Below are positions 57,357-64,000 of a stretch of DNA of 64,000 nt, piece by piece. Within the stretch, counting starts at the first letter, position 1; each line of letters starts with the position of its first letter. The notes below the pieces were generated by a model. The model was not told the origin of the DNA. It did not search any database and saw nothing but the letters and a program-made list of their open reading frames with translations. The position numbers and the translations under genes are program-made. Origin of the DNA: Mya arenaria (lineage: Eukaryota; Mollusca; Bivalvia; Myida; Myidae). The stretch covers positions 23,610,966-23,674,965 of the forward strand of contig NC_069125.1 in the NCBI RefSeq assembly GCF_026914265.1, given 5' to 3'.

Positions 57357-59307
57357 GAAAATTCGCCATAGATATGAAGTTCAATCCTCCGCCATCCTGC
57401 GACACGATTGTCGGAAATCCCGGAATGGTACGAATATTCGTTTCGGTGACATCATCTTCTCCAAAAAAGGATCAAGACAACACTGCAAATTCAATGGTGT
57501 CGGCAAAGCAGATGGTTTTAACAGTAAGAAGTATCCAGAAAATAGCACAACTACAGTTAAAGAAACCTTAGACCAAGAGTCAATGCTGAACGAACCCAAT
57601 AGAAATCCATCGTATGTGCTCCGAAATAGCGTTTTGTGGCACCAGACAAAAGTAATGATTGATGAATTACCGCTCGAAATGGGATTTCAGCCTGAAATGG
57701 ATGAAGAATTTCCAACGATTCCAAACGGTACACCGCGGATACCTTACAATATTCACCAAATGTGGATAAAACAGAATAACACCAGTTACGGGGAAAATAC
57801 TTCAGACTTATCGGTACCCGACACTTACGTGGATAATATGCAGTCTTTTATGAAGCACAATCCACACTGGAAATACTATTTTTGGACGCACAGCACTGCT
57901 CGTCAGCTCATAGCTGATAAACACCCCTATTTACTCGCGTTCTTTGACAATGCAACTGAGGCTGTTGTTAAGGCAGATCTGATACGTTATGTTGCCATAT
58001 ACGAGATTGGGGGACTTTATGCTGATTTGGACACAGCTTGTCTTAGACCACTGGATATTGTCACAAAGAAGTACTCTTGCATGTTGGTGCTAGCCCCTTT
58101 TGAAAATGCTGCCTGTATGTCGAATCAACCATATCAGATTTGCAACGGAGAGTTTTTCTGTAAGCCTCAACATCCTTTCTGCAAACAAATTCTACAAGAA
58201 ATTGGAAGAAAAAAGTTAAACGCCAAAAATCAATTCGTTATTGGACCAGGTTTCATCACAGGTCAATATCGCATCTACCAAAATATTAGCGATAAAGAAC
58301 AATATAGAGTAGATATTCATCAAAATACCACCACACCATTTATGTACAAAGGCGCACTGCCAGACACGGACGGGGCTGGAATATATATTCCAAACACAAG
58401 ATACTTTCTTGACCAGCCGCACCCAATTTTGAAAGTCGGTGTAAAAAAACGATGCAGCAATGTGACTGCTCATAACACTCTTGTGAAGAGAATGTGTGCA
58501 ATTGTTGAAACACGAGGCTTTGTCAGAGAGCCGGGGCCCTTTACATTTCTTAATCACGATTATTCCTATTCGTTCAGTAAAGTTAACCAAAAAAAGAATA
58601 AAACATGCATTCCCGTCCGTGATATCATTCCAAGTTTTATTACCTATAAAATAAAGAGAGATGTATTAGGATTGTTAAGCTAAATTGTATTATTACTTGG
58701 CAAATCTATGCAATAAATGATATATTTGTTTGTTTATGTTATCGTTGATGAAGCAAGTATACACCTTTTTAAAGCCATCTAAAATAATCGTTTATCTCAT
58801 CTTTAATTCCAACTAGAAAAGACATTTTCACACAATATGACCTTGTTCTTAAAAAGACACCATAAAATAAGAATGAGTCGATATGACCAGTTTATTATTA
58901 AAAATGTCTCTTTAACAACGCTCAGAAAACTCATCTTTTTCTAATATGAACTCTACTTTCGCTGGCCGTTAACTTCATTCAGATATGTCTTGAAATAAAT
59001 ACTGATGCCCTGATGCTGTCAACACACGATAGGCACACACATTAAACCTGTGCATTATCCATGCATGCCGCGGACCGCTTGTTTGGAACGTTACGGATAC
59101 CATTTAAGCAACAGCGCGTTTGCCTTTGATTTCTCTGCTAAGTGACTGGCGGCTATTAGAGCGGCATTATATGAAGACGAACTCGCCAAAAATGTAATGG
59201 ACAAGCGGACGAAACTTAATACTCTGTGTGAAACACGATGTGCAGTATCGTACAAATGCACTAATTACCTTCATGTCGTCATTTTGCACTGTTTGTACAA
59301 CACACAC

Positions 59308-59326
59308 ACGCACGTAAGCACGCACG

Positions 59327-59379
<53 letters not shown>

Positions 59380-59455
59380 GCACACACACACACACACTTA
59401 CAAGTACACACACACACACACACACTTACAAGTACACACACACACACTTACAACG
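59308..59455. repeat. (CA)n microsatellite
   Basis: Long CACACA tract interrupted by ACTTACAAGTA, which repeats three times at the end. Confidence 0.97.
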
Positions 59456-60193
59456 GTAGTAGATGAGCATATATTATTTAGTCTGTTATACTTATCTAAC
59501 CTTTTATAGAAGACGAAATGTGGTCTGCTTGAAACTGTTGTTCGAATGTAGTTAACAATATGGCAAACTGAATGTGCTTAACGTATAGCTTGACGTGAAA
59601 CCATCCTTTCTCCGAGATGTGCAAATGTAAAGTCACCGTCGAAATATTTATGCGAATGACGCGATATCGTATTGGAAACCAAATATGTACTAACCATTCA
59701 TTAACCATATGCCGTCTAAATGAGATTCTTGTCTTTTAAATACATAACCACGGTATTCGGCACATTATCTTCTACCAAAGAGACTACGGTAATTTTCCGA
59801 AGAACGACCAGTCAAAAAGGACCATTCAAAAAAAGATAGACACTGTCGAATTAAAGTGTCATCAACGTCCGATCTTAGCGTTTTATTTAAATACTTTCAA
59901 AATTATTTTGAAATCGCAAAACGTTCTTTTGTAGAAATACATTTATTATTTTTGTATATAAGGGCGCTAAAGTAGTCCCCGATCGGGTAATACGTCGCAC
60001 GCCACCAGTATGTCCTTTTTCAGAAATGGGTAGATTTCAGAGGTCTTCATTTTTCGAAAATGGCGAGATAACGACACGAACATTCTTTTATCACATGCTT
60101 ACCCTTGTTTTCCGTGTAATATACCAATTACGAATATTTTTTTCTTACATGCTCTACGATGAAAAATGGGGTTTAAACAGTGAAATAACAACA

Positions 60194-60222
60194 GTGAAAA
60201 TATCAATATGATATTTTCACTG
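60194..60222. repeat. Short hairpin
   Basis: AGTGAAAATATCA and its inverse TGATATTTTCACT are separated by three bases. It may be the end of a TIR element; AGTGAAAATA recurs at 60233. Confidence 0.6.
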
Positions 60223-62539
60223 CAAAATAAGGAGTGAAAATAACAACTTTCAAAATTTCTTTTAATTCCTTTGTAGTTACTTGCCTTGATCAAAACAGAA
60301 CATACTTTGAACCAGTAAATGTTGTCAAAAAATTGTTTAAATATTAAAGAAATGTTTTATAAATTTAAATAAATATATATTTGGAAATAAACAATTTACC
60401 GTTTATTACCGGTTATCCCGTTTTTCAAACATTTTCCTGATCTTTGAAGCTGAATGTTCGAACATTTGCTTTCATACCAAACAAATTACAGACAAAAATA
60501 ACTGTTCGAACATAAATAGAATTTTATATCATCGTTCAAATGTATTTTGAACTGTTTGCCGTTGTAGTACGTTAAATGAGCTTCCTGATAAATTCACACA
60601 ACAATTTACAGATAATCCGATATTTTTACCCCACCCACACCTTAATGTTTGTCAACAAACTAGCGTGGCATTCACTCTTTATCTGGAAACCAAACCTGTT
60701 TTCAAGCGAAACAGACTGGTCTCTGACAGTACGATGACTGAATATTAATTTACTATGAAACACTAGTCTTTAACTAAGAAAAATGTTGAAAATCCAATGA
60801 GTATCCGCATTTGTTTTACTAACACATTTGACCTTCCAAATTTTCATTCATTAAATAGCGGCGTAGTAATTTGGTTATGTATTCATGTCCAACGTAAAAT
60901 AAAAGTGTTTTCATTATTTTTTTGAACATATGTGCACTTTATAAAACTTCATTGTTTACTGTTCATAAAAGCTTTGCACTAAAACACGAGCGAATAATAA
61001 GCTATAAGCATGAATAGCAGAGAACTATTTCTCAGCAAACCGAAACCAGATAAGTTGACAGCTATAATTTTGCATGAGGGGCGTGCCACGGGTAGCGGCG
61101 TAAAAACCACCCTTTTCCAAAAAAGGGTAATTCAGAAATAAATAAAAAAACTTATTAAACTCCAAATTGTGTACTAATTGTGTTGTTTTTTTTTGGTTAA
61201 AATTGTTCGTTATTCATGTTGTTGGATATTTTACTACACATTTTTGGACTAGGGCACTTGTGACCTAGTTCATAGCCATAAACGCGATACCTGCATTCTC
61301 AAGCCTCTGGGGATTCACTGATGTAATGTATTCATACGCTGTATTTTGATTGGATTGCGGTTAGCGAATTTGAATAATCAAAGTAGTACCAGAACTGATT
61401 ACAATGAAAACATCCAATAAAAATAGTTCTCCAAACAATTCAAGCTAACTGAATGTTCGTTTAATGAAGAACAAGAAATTCATACGTAGCGAGTGAGTTA
61501 ATCGGGTTAATTACATGAATGTCCTTGCATTCGGTCAGATTATATGCAATAAGAATATGAACATATTGGAAAAGTACGCATCGTAATTTTTCCGTTCAAT
61601 GCTGTGTATTGATAGACTGGTACCGTTTTTCTCTTTTATCCGAAATGAAACCAGTATCAGCTAACCGCCGTGCCCGTCTCGCATTCGAAATGTCTTGTGA
61701 ATTCATACGTAAAGCGAATAAAGCGTGCGGTCTTAGTAGAAAACAACCAGGAAAGTTGGTTTAAAGAAGTATTGTTATCCTTTGTATAGAATGTTGGTAT
61801 TCCGAAGTCGGTCCCTGTTCTTTTTTCGACATAATTTGCATGTTTCCGTGATATTTTCTTTTCGATACAAAGTTTTTTTTAACTAATCAACGCATGGCAC
61901 GTAGCACTTTTTTAAATACAACATGATTTTTTGGTATTTATTGTTCAAATACTATAAATGTTAACTAAAAACCTTATGCCGCGTACCTGTATAACTTTAT
62001 ATTTTTTTTAGGAAAAGTAAATCAGGGTACCAGTGTACTTATTGTGTACTCTGATCAGAGCGTCCGAATGATTCATACATGTATATTATCACTACTTCCG
62101 GATGCTGATGATGTGAATTTCAAAGTGTTTTATTGAGGAAATAAAGCCGACATTGAATGATTACCACCATCAAACGGATTTATTTTCATCTGACCGTGGG
62201 TAGCATTTTTAATTTGACACGTAAATTTTCAAGCAATACAAGTTCGTTTGAAAATATCATGTAATCTCAATTTCGCAAAATGGAGATAAAAAATATCAAA
62301 TATGCGCATACTTATTTATGAAGTTTCATTCTAAATGAGGCCAAATGTATGAATATGTGCACAGCATTTGTGAATAAGATGGTTGTTTACCTATGTGCAT
62401 AGAAAAATCTTGGAGCCACTCTCAGTGTAAGTACATAATTACTTTATACATTTTGTTCAATGATATGGTGATAAGCCATTGCCATTGATAAAACAATTTT
62501 GCATGCTCAATTTTGATTTCCTCTCTTATAATGCACAAG

Positions 62540-62950
62540 TCAATTGTTACCACGGCCCCTCGGGGATATACCGGGGAAAATGGCTGTGTTTTTACCTTTC
62601 AGGTGTCCTCGTAGCTATTATATAAAAGAGCTTCAGCGAACACATTACCAGGGTATATATTACCTTCTTGGACGTGTTGTAAACATCAAAAAAAAAATAT
62701 CAACATTAAAGTTATGGAAGCCAGAACTAGTGTCCTCGCAATGCCGGGTGATTGCGGTGGTTTTGTTCAAAATATATCAGGGAATTGCTCTTACCTTAGA
62801 TCCCCTGGGTGCGGGGACGTAATTCACGAATTTTTACCACCAGTTCGTTCTCCCAGGTCAGGGATTTTACCGGGGATTGGCTGGACCGAAAGTCAAAGTA
62901 CCTGCTATTCCCTTGTGGGGGGGGGGCGTGGTTACAATTGACTGGTGCAT
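62540..62950 (+). repeat. Dispersed repeat, copy 1 (partner 63430-63712)
   Basis: Contains GGGGATATACCGGGGAAAAT, TTTTACCTTTCAGGTG, GGGTGCGGGGACG, GGGATTTTACCGGGGATTGG, CTGGACCGAAAGTCAAAGT and GGGGGGGCGTGGTTACAATT. It carries an extra middle part compared with copy 2. No long ORF. Confidence 0.7.
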
Positions 62951-63429
62951 ACTTTACAAGTTCTTTTTCTGAAGACGCTTTGTGCTCACTTTTTGTTTTC
63001 TAGCCAAGAATGAAAATAAAAAATCAGTAGGAGATACAGTATGGTGATGCATTGTTGTTGATAGATCAATATAAATTTGTGAAATATTTGAGGGAAAGGT
63101 ATTTAGTTAAATAATTTACAAGTGTAACTTTTGAGTTTTATTTTACAATGCAATGCCGGATATTGTGGAGATAGAATTGAATTTGTATTAATTAATCAGT
63201 TGACTTGTGGCGTTTAGGGAACAAAATTAAAATCAAAATATTCAATAAAGTTCCCTTATCACCCAATGTTGTTGAATAGTGAAGTAACGAAGATTTAACC
63301 TCACAACAGTCGTTCTCAAATGCTGTCCAGGCTTTTGTATGCTTAAGAATAACTAACCTCGCGATGTCAGACCAGAAATCATCTTGGCATGAGATTGGAT
63401 CACTATGGATCATTATGCAGTCAAATGTA
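62951..63429. other. Spacer between the two repeat copies
   Basis: Nothing recognised. Confidence 0.35.
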
Positions 63430-63712
63430 AATACGGCTCTTACATCCAGGGGTATACCGGGGATAGCCGGCGAAATGGGCCATGTTTTAACCTTTCAGGT
63501 GGCCCCGCAGTGCCGGGTCTTCCCGGAAAATAAAGTGTGGATGGGGCTTAACCAAATGTCCCTTGGGTGCGGGGGCATATGGTGGGGATTTTACCATCAG
63601 ATTATCTCCATAGGGCGGGGATTTTATCTGGGGTTGGCTGGACCGAAAGTAAAAGTCCCCGCTATTCCGGGACCGGGGGGGGGGGGCATGGTTACAATTA
63701 CCTGATGCAATA
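63430..63712 (+). repeat. Dispersed repeat, copy 2 (partner 62540-62950)
   Basis: Same modules in the same order: GGGGTATACCGGGGATAG, TTTTAACCTTTCAGGTG, TTGGGTGCGGGGGC, CTGGACCGAAAGTAAAAGT and GGGGGGGCATGGTTACAATT. It is shorter than copy 1. The two are direct repeats about 0.9 kb apart. Confidence 0.7.
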
Positions 63713-64000
63713 GCTTGTGTATTCAGATAAAGTTAAGAATATATATTTATTTATATAAGTTATACTTTGCAATCTAAATCAAAGATTTGAAAAAGGTATC
63801 CTGTATCAATAAATGCAAGTATACATAAATGACTGTGGAAATCTTTATGTATCATCCAAATATGAGTACCTTGCAGGGTGAATGTTATTTGTTAAAATTA
63901 TACTAAGTGAGCTTTCAAGATTACCTTTCCAATCGCATACACAATGCAGTTTGAAACCTGGATAATTAAAACAAATCTTGGTTGTAGACCATAACTATTA
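63713..64000. other. Window end, nothing recognised
   Basis: AT-rich, no feature. Confidence 0.35.

Larger units (their letters stand above)
55608..58683 (+). pseudogene. GT32-like glycosyltransferase, copy 3, frame broken in the stem
   Basis: Exon 1 (55608-55674, 67 nt, MKVKEFVCIL... LLFFG, donor GTGAGT) and the catalytic exon (57357-58683) are both present with good splice sites. Between KKD and KETL the coding sequence is 22 nt shorter than in copies 1 and 2 (98 against 120 nt). The anchor frame therefore ends at a stop at 57569-57571, and the catalytic domain is in another frame. The downstream frame, open from the ATG at 57583 for 366 codons, keeps HQMWI and the DXD motif GGLYADLDTACLRPLD. 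It has private changes such as HPFCKQ (for HPFFKQ) and DTDGAG (for DTDEAG). A product from that ATG would lack the membrane anchor. Either it is a recent pseudogene or it makes a soluble short form. A poly(A) signal lies at 58712-58717. Confidence 0.8.
52190..58980 (+). repeat. Segmental duplication, unit B (partner 39471-49450)
   Basis: Same order of blocks as unit A without the LINE. It holds glycosyltransferase copy 3. Confidence 0.8.
58981..62540. other. Intergenic, no gene recognised
   Basis: Only short unsupported ORFs. It includes a CA microsatellite and a small hairpin, listed separately. Confidence 0.4.

Overview
The window looks like animal nuclear DNA, most likely from a bivalve mollusc or a related lophotrochozoan. 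It is AT-rich, its genes carry introns with GT/AG junctions, and it has AATAAA poly(A) signals, abundant microsatellites, minisatellites and terminal-inverted-repeat (TIR) elements. It contains a clearly animal Rag GTPase gene. The bivalve call is inferred from the repeat style and could not be checked by search.

Layout. (1) 664-3327 (+) is the large 3' coding exon of an unrecognised Ser/Asn/Gln-rich protein, followed by its 3'UTR. (2) 3.9-8.3 kb is intergenic with degraded repeats. (3) 10171-20601 (-) is a complete RagA/RagB-type GTPase gene in eight exons (307 codons). Its introns hold an inverted pair of dispersed repeats, a 13-bp minisatellite, a 1.2-kb foldback element and a TIR element. 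(4) 21-29 kb is mostly simple and tandem repeats, with one MITE, one SINE, one LINE scrap and an isolated 67-nt exon. (5) 29.4-58.7 kb is a tandem family of GT32-like type II membrane glycosyltransferases. Each gene has a 67-nt membrane-anchor first exon, an intron of 1.7-7.4 kb and one long catalytic exon. Two copies are open (29370-38205 and 43137-46830). The third (55608-58683) has a net 22-nt deletion in its stem region. The exon at 24033 is a fourth anchor exon without a catalytic exon of its own.

The second and third glycosyltransferase genes lie in a segmental duplication (about 39.5-49.4 kb and 52.2-59.0 kb), so each copy serves as an empty-site control for insertions in the other. 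This gives clean boundaries for a 5'-truncated LINE (47321-49383), a TTAA-flanked MITE (38214-38556) and, with flanking repeats, a Mutator-like transposon (32367-34997) whose transposase exons look intact. A fossil gag-like ORF lies at 49766-50761. Beyond 59 kb I see only simple repeats, two copies of one dispersed repeat and unannotated DNA.

Functionally, the RagA/B gene belongs to lysosomal amino-acid signalling to TORC1. The glycosyltransferases should be Golgi enzymes. The two loci have no evident functional link. The most notable feature is the GT32 cluster: interchangeable 67-nt anchor exons, near-identical catalytic domains, diverged stems and ongoing decay of one copy.
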